From Rhabdophis nuchalis (Eukaryota; Chordata; Lepidosauria; Squamata; Natricidae): DNA of 64,000 nucleotides. The number at the start of each line of letters is the position of its first letter. The stretch's first letter is position 1. Below, piece after piece: positions 43,044-52,596 of this stretch. Under the pieces are notes generated by a model. That model was given only the letters and a program-made list of their open reading frames with translations. It was not told the origin of the DNA and did not search any database. The stretch is taken from the NCBI GenBank assembly GCA_039707465.1, contig CM077643.1, positions 377,077,919 to 377,141,918 of the forward strand, written 5' to 3'. Both the position numbers and the translations under genes were made by a program.

Positions 43044-43370
43044 TTTTAGAGCCAGTTTGGTCTAGGGGTTAAGGCACCAGGCTAGAAACCAGTAAACTGT
43101 GAGTTCTAGTCATGCTTTAGGCCAGGGGTGGGCAAACTTTGCAACTTTAAGTCTGAAGGACTTCAGTTCCCAGAATTCTCCAGCCAGCTTTGCTGGCTGG
43201 AGAAGTCTGGGAGCTGAAGTCCTTCAGACTTAAAGTTGCAAAGTTTGCCCACCCCTGCTTTAGGCGTAAAAGCCAGGTGGGTGACTTTGAGTCAGTCACT
43301 CTCTCTCTCTGCCCAACTCATCTCACCAGATTGCTGTTTGTCTACCTTGGTAAGGACCTGGGATAGGCAA
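43044..43370 (+). mobile_element. tRNA-derived SINE split by a palindromic MITE
   Basis: Head agagccagtttggtctaggg, agttctagt (B box-like), and after the MITE the body gtaaaagccaggtgggtgac and gcccaactcatctcacc. The MITE lies at 43123-43257. Related to 53891-54135. Confidence 0.8.
43123..43257. mobile_element. 135-bp palindromic hAT-like MITE, TSD CTTTAGGC
   Basis: Perfect octamers CTTTAGGC at 43115-43122 and 43258-43265. The ends read caggggtgggcaaac and gtttgcccacccctg, a terminal variant of the family's ggggtctccaac. The body of the arms is the same. Confidence 0.94.
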
Positions 43371-43424
43371 ATCTGGATGTTTGATGGTGTTACAGATATC
43401 ATCGCAGGATGGAAGCAGTTCCAA

Positions 43425-44660
43425 GTAAAGCTGCCTTCTGCAACTGACTGATGGCAAAATTGTCAATCCCTATGGTATTTAAGTGGTGCTCCAGTTGTTT
43501 TGGGACTGCACCTAAGATGCCTATTACTATTGGTAATAGGCGCCCTTGCTTGCCTTTGCCATAGTCGTTCTATTTCTATTTCTAAGTCTTCATATTTTGT
43601 TATCTTCTCCAGTTCTCTTCTGCTCTTCTATTCCAGGCACTGCCACATCCACTATCCAAACCTTTTTGCCTTTCTTATTGACAACTGTTATATCCGGGGT
43701 GTTATGTGGCAGATGCCTGTCTGTCTGGATTCTGAAGTCCCAAAGCAGTTTAACTTCTTCATTTTCTATGACTTTTTCTTCTTTATGGTCCCACCAGTTC
43801 TTGCTTACAGGCAAATGATATTTCTTGCAGATCTTCCAATGCACCATTGTTGCTACTTTGTCATGCTGCTGCTTGTAGTCAGTTTGTGCAATCTTCTTGC
43901 AGCTTACCAGTTGGTCCACTGTTTCTTCAGCTTCTTCCCCCCCCCCCCAAGTTTTTATTTTTTACAAATATTTCGAATCAATAATGTGGTACCTGGGTGT
44001 CATACATTCTAATACAAGTAAAAGTTAAAAGCTAAATCATAATTATTACATTCAATCAACTTATGTTTTCTAATAATAATGATGATGATGATAATAAAAT
44101 TTATATTAGTTTGTAATCTATTGTTATTCAATTATATTATTATTCAGCTTCTTTGCAAAGGCAGCATTTACTGTCTCTTGCTGTGTTCTCAATTCTGGCT
44201 TTGTATACATTTGTCCTTAAGGCTTGGTCTTGTGCAGCCAGAATTAATCCTCATTCTCTTTCTTCAACTTTCCTTCTCTTAGCCATTGCCAAGTCTTGTT
44301 ATTATCTGCTTTCCCTGCTATTTTTTTTTTTTTTTAGTGTACTGGCCATGTAGTGCTTTGTCTTTCCATGCCTCCATTCTGTTCTTCATTTGGTCTTCCT
44401 TGTAGGCCAGTATGGTCTCTCCAGTAGCCTTCCAGCAAGCCTTCCTGGCATACTAACTTCAGTGCATCTTCTTCATTGTCCTTCAGATATTCTTCCAAAG
44501 CCCTTTCTTCTTCTTCAACTATCTCATGTACTTGCAACATTCCATGCCCACCTATTGGTAGGTACAACAACAACAACAATGATAATAATAATCTCTGTCG
44601 CTTTGCAAATATACTGAGTGCTTCTATATTGGAGAGAAATTTCCTTGTGTGTCTAATCAC
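43425..44660 (-). mobile_element. R4/R2-type LINE, C-terminal zinc knuckle and endonuclease, degenerate
   Basis: Read on the minus strand in shifting frames: MKNRMEAWKDKALHGQYT; TWQWLREGKLKKENE; LILAAQDQALRTNVYKARIE; then a CCLCKEAEETVDQLVSC stretch followed by KQQHDKVATMVHWKIC (CCHC-like zinc knuckle); LPHNTPDITVVN and KVWIVDVAVPG (restriction-like endonuclease PD...D core); and last PIVIGILGAVPKQLEHHLNT. This order is typical of R4/R2-group site-specific LINEs. The RT domain is absent. A 206-bp insertion at 43937-44142 breaks it. Several frameshifts. Confidence 0.85.
43937..44142. mobile_element. 206-bp insertion with 11-bp direct duplication inside the R4 element
   Basis: TTCAGCTTCTT occurs at 43926-43936 and 44143-44153, and removing one copy with the insert rejoins the zinc-knuckle frame. 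The insert begins with a C run followed by aagtttttattttttac and ends AT-rich with (ATG)n/(ATA)n. An 11-bp duplication fits LINE-mediated retroposition. Family unknown. Confidence 0.75.
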
Positions 44661-44692
44661 ACTTGGCTAAATAAAATATTCAATTCAATCCT
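44590..44692 (+). mobile_element. LINE 3' tail fragment
   Basis: gagtgcttctatattggaga, then cttgtgtgtctaatcacact and taaataaaatattcaat. The reverse of the tail at 8685-8890. Confidence 0.45.
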
Positions 44693-44809
44693 TACTTGCT
44701 TTTTCACATGTCCTCTTTTCAAGTATTTGAAATTCAAATTTCCATACTCCTGCAAAAGGAATTCTAAGCAATTAGTTTTGTTGTAGCAAAGAGGAAAGGG
44801 TTTCTCCTC

Positions 44810-44821
44810 AACCCCCCCCCC

Positions 44822-44885
<64 letters not shown>
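44810..44885. repeat. C-run, (CT)n and (CA)n compound microsatellite
   Basis: A C run, then about eight CT units and about 22 CA units. Confidence 0.96.
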
Positions 44886-44888
<3 letters not shown>

Positions 44889-45489
44889 GTTTCTCAACTC
44901 CACATTAGCTGCCCTTGGAAAGTATTCTTTTCCTAAGTATTTGCATATAGAATGTGGATTGGTCCATAGGGCCCAACAATTATACTTTAAATTTCAAATG
45001 GGTGAATGCTCCCTGGTGCCAATATAGTCCTAATTAAGTGTGTTGATTGTTGCTTGGGGCTATTCCTCCTCTTCTTTATTTCCTGACAGTTCAAAGATCA
45101 GCTCTTTGGTGAAGTATCAGGAGATTAACATTATAAAAGAATATTGTATCGGATGACTCTTTAAGAAAAGGGATATCGTGCAATTAGCGAGCACAAATGT
45201 ACATTTGTACCGGTATATGGTATTGTTAGCAGTCTCTGATAACTAGCAATTATCAGATTAGGCCAAACTTGAATATGGAGCCATGCAGTAAGGTGTGGTT
45301 TTTTGTTTTTTTTAAGTTTAAGGTTTAAGTTTAAACACCCATAGGGAGTTTTCTTGAACAACTCAAGCTAGGATTTTTATAGGGAAAGCCTTCTAAAGAA
45401 TGTTTGGGTTAAATGCTTTATACTAAATATTTGGGTGTGCAGATTTTACAAGGAGCTCTTTATAGTTAACACCTAGTAAAAACCACATG
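44886..45489. other. Unassigned AT-rich sequence
   Basis: No gene or named repeat recognised. Confidence 0.4.
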
Positions 45490-46086
45490 CAGGTAGTCCT
45501 CAACTTACAACAGTTAGTGCAAGGGTGGGTTCCGGCTGCTGCTACTGCCAGTTCACTCTGGGAGGCGCTGCACACGCAGTGCTAAAAAATGGCTTCTGAG
45601 CATAGCAAAAAACAAGATGGCGGTGCCTATGGCGCCACCAAGAGAACCGGTTTGGAGGCGTGGCAGGCTGAGTTACTACTTACTCAGCCAAACTGGTCCG
45701 AACTGGTAGGAACCCACCTCTGAGTTAGTGACCGTTCAAAGTTACAATGGCACTGAATAAAGTAACTTATGACTATTTTTGACATTTACAACCATTGTGG
45801 TCTCTCCATGGAGCTGTGGTCAAAATACAGATACTCAGCAACTGACTCACATTTCCAATATTTGCAGTGTCCTGGGATCATATGATCCCCTTTTCCCGAC
45901 CTTTTGACAAGCAAAGTCAATGGGCACGCCAGATTCGCTTAACAACTGTCTTATTAACTTAACAACTATAGTGATTCATTTAAGAACTGTGGCAGGAAAG
46001 GTCATAAAATGGGGCAAAACTCACAAATATCTCACTTAGGAGCAGAAAGTTGGGCTCAATTGTGGTTGTAAATTGAGGACTACTTG
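45490..46086. mobile_element. Mariner-type MITE, split by a hAT MITE
   Basis: The left end caggtagtcctcaacttac and right end gtaaattgaggactacttg are inverted. The flanks are TG on the left and TA on the right. The body carries ttgggctcaattgtgg and gaccttttgacaagcaaagt, and the 203-bp insert at 45520-45722 interrupts its left arm. Confidence 0.85.
45520..45722. mobile_element. hAT-like MITE (family D), TSD AGTTAGTG, inside a mariner MITE
   Basis: Perfect octamers AGTTAGTG at 45512-45519 and 45723-45730. The ends caagggtgggttccgg and ggaacccacctctg are inverted. Interior aagaaccggtttgg-type blocks. Confidence 0.92.
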
Positions 46087-46209
46087 TATGTACATGTCCA
46101 CACGTTTACATAGAGGGAAGTCCCAAAACTGATAACGTAAGATCTATCTCTGCCGTTTTGCTACAGCTGTGGGCGTAATAGGGGGTAACAATATGAATAT
46201 ATCTGGTAC

Positions 46210-46543
46210 CAGTGGTGGGATGCAACCGGATGAACAACCAGTTTGGTGAGTCTGTGCCTCTCACACGCGCTAGTGCTTCGCGCTCACACGTACCTTTCGT
46301 GCGCTTCACACCCGTGTGCAGCATTCAAAAAACGCTTCTTTAAGCTTAAAAACTTATCTTCTATGTCAGCGCGTGTGAGTAAAACAGCTGACGCGCAGCA
46401 ATCCGCTGTGCCGAATGAATCAACTGAGCTAAAAAGAAGGAAATATAGGACAGGGAAGCACAGGGGTGCTTAGGTGAGGCCAAATGCTCACTGGAACTAC
46501 CAGTTTACCCGAACTGGCTTGAACCGGCTGAATCCCACCCCTG
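46210..46543. mobile_element. hAT-like MITE (family D)
   Basis: The ends cagtggtgggatgc and gaatcccacccctg are inverted. Octamers TCTGGTAC (46202-46209) and TCTGGTAT (46544-46551) match at seven of eight. Interior CpG-rich runs (cacacgcgctagtg) give spurious frames. Confidence 0.85.
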
Positions 46544-46614
46544 TCTGGTATGCAATGGATAAAGTTGAATTTAAATATTTGCTTATTTAGAAAAATAATA
46601 TGGCTGCCCAGCTT

Positions 46615-47094
46615 AAATACAATACAATAGCAGAGTTGGAAAGGACCTTGTAGGTCTTCTAGTCCAACCCCCTGCGTGGGCAGGAACCTTATACCATTTC
46701 AGACAAATGGCTGTCTAACATCTTTTTAAAGACTTCCAGGGTTGGGGCATTCACAACTGCTGGAGGCAAGCTGTTCCAGAGGTTAATTGTTCTAACTGTC
46801 AGGAAATTTCTCCTTAGTTCTAAGTTGCTTCTCTCCTTGATTAGTTTCCACCCATTGCTTCTTGTCCTGCCCCCAGGTGCCTTGGAGAATAGTTTGGCTC
46901 CCTCTTCTTTGTGGCACCCTCTGAGATATCGGAACACTGCTATCATGTCTCCCCTGGTCCTTCTCTTCATCAAACTAGACATACCCAGCTCCTGCAACCG
47001 TTCTTCATAAGTTTTAGTCTCCAGTCCCCTAATCATCTTGGTTGCTCTTCTCTGCACTCTTTCCAGAGTCTCCACGTCTTTTCTACATCGTGGA
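46615..47094 (-). mobile_element. CR1-type LINE, C-terminal part, frame intact
   Basis: A minus-strand frame of 128 codons (46689-47075) from [20 protein letters not shown] to FKKMLDSHLSEMV without a stop. The (AATAC)n tail is at 46617-46627. It is cut at 47094 by an AT-rich linker that adjoins the LTR at 47107. Confidence 0.93.
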
Positions 47095-47106
47095 TAAATA
47101 AATAAC

Positions 47107-47598
47107 TGTTGTGGCCCAGCCGGCTCCGGATGAGCTGCTGATGGACTCCTCTAGTGAGGAGTCCTATGAGTCTGCTCTGGAGGAGGAGGGCGACCTTGAG
47201 AGAGCAGAGAGCCCGGCTGGTCATCAGGAGGCACCTGGGTCTTGGCGTAATGGGGAGGATCAAGGCCAGTTTGTCCCTGATGCTAGAGTGAGAAGGGCTG
47301 AAAAAAGGAGGCTTCAATTGCTTCAGAAGCGAACTCGAAGGATTTGAATTAGTCCTAGTTGCCTAATGACTGGCCCTTCCCAAGAGGGTTTAAAAGGAAG
47401 TCTTTGCTAAGAAAGTCCTTGCAGAGAACAACGTTGGATTTCTAGGTTCGTGTTTATTCGTGTTGATTTTCAGGTTCGTGTTTAGTCAAGTTAGGAAGCT
47501 TCGTATCTGTTCATAGTCATTCAGGAAAGCAGCCAAGAGAGTCAGCGGCAAGCAGCCAGTCTTGTATTAGTCGGAGAAAGGGAGGGGGGGTCAGAACA
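47107..47598 (+). mobile_element. Solo LTR (family C), TSD AATAAC, with acidic frame in U3
   Basis: TGTTGTG at the start and CAGAACA at the end, with perfect 6-bp duplications AATAAC at 47101-47106 and 47599-47604. An open frame from 47111 to TGA at 47345 encodes an acidic, Ser/Glu-rich segment (LLMDSSSEESYESALEEE) ending in a basic RRAEKRRLQLLQKRTRR tail. A TATA-like tttaaaagg follows at about 47389. The layout is like the LTR at 31013. Confidence 0.78.
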
Positions 47599-47604
47599 AA
47601 TAAC

Positions 47605-48503
47605 TATGGACAATGGCTGTCAGTATAAAACATGTATAACTCCTCTGCATTAAAAATAATTTTATATAAAGAAAACCGTGGAAGTATATAGTGATGCAAG
47701 AAGAACAATATGGGTATTTTGAGCTCCCCTAATATTCTGGCTCTAATGCTTGGAGGAAAGCCCAGGTCATAGCAGTCTTTGCAAAGCCAAGTTGGTTGGG
47801 GGCCTTCTGAATTGGGTGTCCAGTGTGCTCTATGCTAGATATGAATGTGCACTAGCGTCAACCAATTCTAAGTCCTAGCTGGGCTGTTTCAGAGGGTTTT
47901 TCTGATTTTCCAAGGCAAAACTGGGTTCCCTCCAAAATGACTAAGACTAAAAAATCTTATTATTTATCACTTCAAAAGGTTACAGAAAGGCAAAGTACTT
48001 TCATTTTTAAAAACTTTTTTCTATTTTAATATCCTGGCTGGCTATCCATTAAATAAAGGTCCATTCCTCACAGTCAAGTTAAAGTATTATCCAACTACTT
48101 CTGAGCCAGCAAAAAAAAATCTGGTATAGCAATGTGCTGTTCCATGGTTGATCAATAACAATAACAAAAAAGATAAATTGTGCCTTCCACTTCCATTGAG
48201 GTTAATAAAAAAAAAAGATTGGTGGATTCCTGATTCTTCATTTACCATCTCACCAAGCATTATTTACTTGCAGGAAAAAAACCACCATCATTCTCCTTAA
48301 TGGTGGAATGAGGAAGTTTAGATGCTCATAAAGTGACTTTAGCTCCATGTCAAGTTGCCCAACTAACAGGTGATGGTTGCATCTCACAAGCATCATTCAC
48401 AAGAATGCTAAACCTGAATGTATAAGATGCCCATGTAAGGAAATACGTTACAGTAATTGTTAACAGTCAGATGCCTCTGTAGAAGCCAGGTATACCTATA
48501 TAT
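47605..48503. other. Unassigned sequence
   Basis: No gene or named repeat recognised. Confidence 0.4.
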
Positions 48504-48527
48504 GTAGAAGCCAGGTTTGGTGTAGTG

Positions 48528-48662
48528 CAGGGGTGTGCAAACTTGGGAACTTTAAGACTTGTGGACTTCAACTCCCAGAATTCCCCAGCCAGCATAGCTG
48601 GCTGGGGAATTCTGGGAGTTGAAGTCCACAAGTCTTAAAGTTCCCAAGTTTGGACACCCCTG
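48528..48662. mobile_element. 135-bp palindromic hAT-like MITE variant, TSD GTGTAGTG
   Basis: Perfect octamers GTGTAGTG at 48520-48527 and 48663-48670. The arms begin caggggtgtgcaaacttggg and carry gtggacttcaactcccagaa, a subfamily distinct from the ctccaacc type. Near-perfect hairpin. Confidence 0.95.
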
Positions 48663-48677
48663 GTGTAGTGTGTAAGG

Positions 48678-49129
48678 CAATGATGGCTAACCTTTTTGTC
48701 CTCGCGTGCCAAAATCGCATGCACATGCGCAACAGTGTGCGTGTGTGTGCTCATACCCATAATGCAATGCGCCCTGCCCACTGCACACATGATCCCCCCT
48801 CCCATGCTCCCTCCACCTCCACACATGCATGCGACTTCCCCCCAGTGCCCCGTTATGGGCCTAGCGGGCCTCCCTGAAGCCACCTGAAACAAAAAACAGA
48901 GTGCAAGGGGGGCGCACCGCTTTGTGTTCCGCACCCCATGTGTGCTTGTGTGACCCCCCCCGCCCCCCATACATGCATGTGTGTCTCCCGCACGTGTGGC
49001 AGAGACCCCCCCAAATTGGCTTGCTGGCAGGAGGTGCGTGTGGAGGAGCTGAGCTGGATGACAGTTCGCTTGCCCAGAGAGGTCTCCACGTGCCACCTGA
49101 GGCACACATGCCATAGGTTCGCCATCACG
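48678..49129. mobile_element. hAT-like MITE (family B) adjacent to the palindromic MITE
   Basis: The left end caatgatggctaacc and right end ataggttcgccatcacg. The flanking octamers are poorly matched (gtgtaagg and ggcctaag), consistent with an older insertion in the SINE. The interior has alternating purine-pyrimidine CpG/CA runs (gtgcgtgtgtgtgctc). Confidence 0.8.
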
Positions 49130-49165
49130 GGCCTAAGATGCTGGCCTAGAAACCAGGATATTGTG

Positions 49166-49310
49166 ATCTGCTGCTGTGGCCTAGAGGTGGAGCTCTTGCC
49201 TCCCAAGCAGGAGGTTGTGAGTTCGATCCTAGGTAGAGGCAGATGTAGGATCTCCTGCTTGGGCAGGGGGTTGGACTAGATGACCCGCAAGGTCCCTTCC
49301 AACTCTTTTA
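49166..49310 (+). mobile_element. tRNA-derived SINE with CR1-like tail
   Basis: Head tctgctgctgtggcctagag, then gtgagttcgatcctaggtag (B box), and the CR1-like tail gcagggggttggactagatg. Second copy at 58666. Confidence 0.85.
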
Positions 49311-49543
49311 ATGAGATCTAGACTTCATTTTTGGGAGCCTCACGGTGCTCCCACGTAACACCTCTCCTGCGCGAGCTGCACTGGCTGCCAGTAGCCTTCC
49401 GGGTGCGCTTCAAGGTGCTGGTGACCATCTTTAAGACGCTCCATGGCATAGGACCTAGTTATCTGCAGGACCGTCTCCTACCACATACTTCCCTTCGACC
49501 GGTCCGCTCCCACAGGGAGGGCCTCCTCAGGGTGCCATCAGCC

Positions 49544-49719
49544 CAGTGATGGGTTTCAAATTTTTTAGAACCTACTCTGTAGATGTGGCCTATTTTGTGG
49601 GTGTGGCTTGGCAGTCATGTGACAGGGTGGGAGTGGCCACCTTTTAAAATATGGTGAAACTCATTTAACAATGCTCTTGCTTAGCAACCAAAATTTTGGA
49701 CTCAATTGTGATGATAAAT

Positions 49720-49795
<76 letters not shown>

Positions 49796-49967
49796 TCCTT
49801 TCCTTTCCTTTCCTTTCCTTTCCTTTCCTTTCCTTCCCATTGGGTCACTGGCAGTGGCGGGCCAGATTTACTTCCAGGTACGCCGGTGGAACCCCCTCTC
49901 ACCGGTTCTCTAAATTTCACCAACCAGCTCTCGCGAGTAGGTGCGAACCTGCAGAAACCCACCACTG
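49544..49967. mobile_element. hAT-like MITE (family D), TSD CATCAGCC, carrying a CTTT/CCTTT microsatellite
   Basis: Perfect octamers CATCAGCC at 49536-49543 and 49968-49975. The ends cagtgatgggtttc and gaaacccaccactg are inverted. The interior has a short stretch like the mariner MITE body (gactcaattgtgatgataaa) and a long pyrimidine microsatellite. Confidence 0.92.
49720..49833. repeat. (CTTT)n then (CCTTT)n microsatellite
   Basis: About 20 CTTT units followed by about seven CCTTT units, inside the MITE. Confidence 0.97.
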
Positions 49968-50394
49968 CATCAGCCGGTCAATGCCGGCTGGCGATGCCCA
50001 GGGGAAGGGCCTTCTCTGTGGCGGGTCTGACCCTCTGGAATGGCCTACCCCCCCGAACTTCGCACCATCACGGACCTTCGCCTTTTTCGCCGATCACTAA
50101 AAGCGCACTTTTTCCACCTAGCTGGCCTAGCTTAGAGTTAGATTTTAGTCTATATTTTAGCTTAGATTTTAGATTTGAGGATATTTTTAATGGATTGGTA
50201 GAGATTTTAATATTTTTAGTTCAACTTTTTAGCACAGGCTATCTAATTTAATCGTATTTTATCCTTGTATTGTATTCATTGTTGTTGTTGTGGTATTTTA
50301 ATTCCCTGTGCACCGCCCTGAGTCCATTCGGAGATAGGAGCGGTATAAAAATCCAATAAACTGTAACTGTAACTGTAACTGAAAGCAAGCTGGA

Positions 50395-50460
50395 GCGAGT
50401 CATACCTTTTCGACCCAACCCACCTAACAGAGGGGGTTGTTGTAGGAAAAATGCAATCAA
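50395..50460 (+). mobile_element. tRNA SINE body fragment
   Basis: gcgagtcataccttttcgac, acccaacccacctaacagag and ttgttgtaggaaaaatgc, like the body of the SINE at 53891. Confidence 0.5.
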
Positions 50461-50697
50461 ATGATTGATGAAACATACTGAATCATATGCATAGAAAACA
50501 TTTAATGTATTGTTTTTATTTGTCATGTCAGAATCTAAAAGCTCTTTTGAAAATGATGCCAGGGTTGGCGAGATAAGACAGAAAACAATATTTAAATGCT
50601 ATTGGAAACAAGAATGACTTTAAGCTGGATCAGGGGTAGGTTTGGGATGAGGAGAAGACAATGAAGTAATGATTGGTCAGGCCATGATTAGGTAGAG

Positions 50698-50832
50698 CAG
50701 GGGTCTGCAAAGTCGGCTCTTTTAAGACTGGTGGACTTCAACTCCCAGAATTCCCCAGCCAGCTATGCTGGCTGGGGAACTCTGGGAGTTGAAGTCCACC
50801 AGTCTTAAAAGAGCCGACTTTGCAGACCCCTG
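50698..50832. mobile_element. 135-bp palindromic hAT-like MITE variant, TSD AGGTAGAG
   Basis: Perfect octamers AGGTAGAG at 50690-50697 and 50833-50840. The ends caggggtctgcaaagtcggc and gccgactttgcagacccctg. The arms carry the gtggacttcaactcccag subfamily body. Nearly perfect hairpin. Confidence 0.95.
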
Positions 50833-50840
50833 AGGTAGAG

Positions 50841-51429
50841 ACAAGTGAGACTGAACTTCAAATCCCTCTCAGGTGAGTCAGACGGTAGCATGTAGATTTT
50901 CAGTGACGTGAAGGAGGGGAGCAGTCTGTCTGCTGCATAGTGCATGAGTAAAACAGTCATTCTGCCGTTGCTGTGGACACAGTCCGAAAGGAAGTTCCAC
51001 CTTTCAAACCTGAATTTGGACTAATTAAATTAATCTCCCAAATCACCAGTTGCGAAAATTTCCTCATTCATTTCACCAGCAGATGGCAGGCTTGCACAAC
51101 GCAGGTGATCATTCCTAGAGTTTTATTTCTTTTAAAATAAAGTTGGAAAAAAGGAAGAGAGCTAATTAAACCACTGTATATCTGTGAGGCAAGGTTGATT
51201 GAAAATCTGTCCATACTGATCAAACTATAGCCACTTTTGTGATGTGTTACATCTCCCTCTTTCTGCTTTTGAAAACGTTGTGGAGATACATCTTTTAAAC
51301 TGGCATTTAAAATTATGTTAATTCATTATATTAATAATTATAGAAACATTATGTTGTGATTATTGATGTTTTGTGTGGGTCATTTTTGCCAGAATAGCAG
51401 GAATCAAAGCTAAAAAACATATAAGTAAT
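50841..51429. other. Unassigned sequence
   Basis: No gene or named repeat recognised. Confidence 0.4.
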
Positions 51430-51890
51430 GTTCTATGTGTTCTGATCAATCAAACCAGTCAGTCCTAGAGGAGATCAACCCTGACTGCTCTTTAGAACAG
51501 GGGTCTCCAACCTTTGCAACTTTAAGTCTGAAGGACTTCAGCTCCCAGAATTCTCCAGCCAGCAAGTCTGGGAGCTGGTCCTTCAGACTTAAAGTTGCAA
51601 AGGTTGGAGACCCCTGCTTTAGAAGGCCAGATCCTGAAGAGGAAACTCAAATACTTTGGCCACCTAATGAGAAGGAAGGACTCACTGGAGAAAAGCCTGA
51701 TGCTGGGAAAGATTGAGGGCAGAAGAAGAAGGGGACGATAGAGAATGAGGTGGCTGGATGGAGTCACCAAAGCAGTTGCTGTGAGCTTAAATGGACTCCA
51801 GAGGATGGTAGAGGACAGGAAGGCCTGGAGGAACGTTGTCCATGGGGTCACAATGGGTTGGAAATGACTTTGCAACTAACAACAACGTCT
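51430..51890 (+). mobile_element. BovB/RTE LINE C-terminus, split by a palindromic MITE
   Basis: The left piece (51430-51497) has accagtcagtcctagagga. After the MITE the frame reads ILKRKLKYFGHLMRRKDSLE, KSLMLGKIEGRRRRGR, a stop, then RMRWLDGVTKAV and KAWRNVVHGVTMGWK before the natural stop. This is the conserved end of the BovB protein (GHLMRR, MLGKIEGRRRRGR, RMRWLDG). A single in-frame stop and one MITE insertion break it. Confidence 0.9.
51498..51616. mobile_element. Palindromic hAT-like MITE, TSD CTTTAGAA, inside BovB
   Basis: Perfect octamers CTTTAGAA at 51490-51497 and 51617-51624. It is 119 bp, 16 bp shorter than the family because part of the right arm centre is deleted (agcaagtctgggagctggtc). 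The octamer equals that of the copy at 38834. Confidence 0.92.
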
Positions 51891-52514
51891 TCTGTTGGTG
51901 TATAGTTTTAATATTATACTACACCTATATACTTTTCAAAGCTAAATAGTTTGAATAAATGAATGGAGATTCTCGTAGTCTATTGGGCTATTATTGATTA
52001 TCCAATAAGACTTATACACTTGCATTGAATTTGGATTCCCTTGGGCTGCCAGTTTATGCTGTAATTCTTGCAGATTCACGGGTTAGTTCTGTAAGTTTCC
52101 ATAAGGCAAGCAGAAGAAAAACCTAAATCATCTGTCATTTAATGAATAGAAAAGTAGAAACAGTCCTCTTCCTGGATTAAAACTTTGAGATGATGAATAT
52201 ATCCTCATAAATTGTTGTAGAATTTAGCCATATTAGATCTTACTGAAATTATCCAACTTTAACTTAGCCAACGGTATAATTAATTTTAAGGTAGGCTTCT
52301 AAAGATAACTGTGTTTGCTTAGAAATTTAATAATTTATAACCTTCTTGTGCAATGCAGAAGGTGAGCCATCATCGTTATCCTCAGAATAATGAAGCAGGC
52401 TCTTTTCTTGTTAATTCACCTCTACTTCTTAATCTGAAGACAACAGTGGTATTGCAAAGATCATGATTCACACTTATCCTGGCCAAATATCTGACAAAAT
52501 TTTTGTGATATTGA
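51891..52514. other. Unassigned AT-rich sequence
   Basis: No gene or named repeat recognised. Confidence 0.4.
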
Positions 52515-52596
52515 ATAATACAATAATTACAATAGCAGAGTTGGAAGGGACCTTGTAGGTCTTCTAGTCCAACCCCCTGCGTGGGCAGGAACCTGC
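52515..52596 (-). mobile_element. CR1-type LINE 3' tail, antisense
   Basis: tacaatagcagagttggaag through tgcgtgggcaggaacc. Only the tail remains. Confidence 0.85.

Larger units (their letters stand above)
48504..49165 (+). mobile_element. tRNA-derived SINE head, broken by two MITEs
   Basis: The pieces are gtagaagccaggtttggtgt at the left, a few bases (48663-48677) between the MITEs, and aagatgctggcctagaaacc at 49134-49165. Together they rebuild the head of the SINE at 53891. The next SINE begins at 49166. Confidence 0.7.
49335..50380 (+). mobile_element. L2-type LINE, C-terminus and tail, split by a hAT MITE
   Basis: The left part (49335-49543) encodes HVTPLLRELHWLPVAFRVRF and FKTLHGIGPSYLQDRLLPHT. 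The right part (from 49968) encodes CRLAMPRGRAFSVAGLTLWN and a shifted FR-x-LFRRSLKAHFFHLAGLA-like end. The tail gcaccgccctgagtccattc follows, with (TAACTG)n at the end. The MITE lies at 49544-49967. Confidence 0.9.

Noticed and set aside
48635..49279. Several 100-160-codon Cys/His-rich frames
   Set aside because: They translate CA/TG/C-rich runs in a family B MITE; Cys and His come from tgc/cac runs with no zinc-finger spacing.
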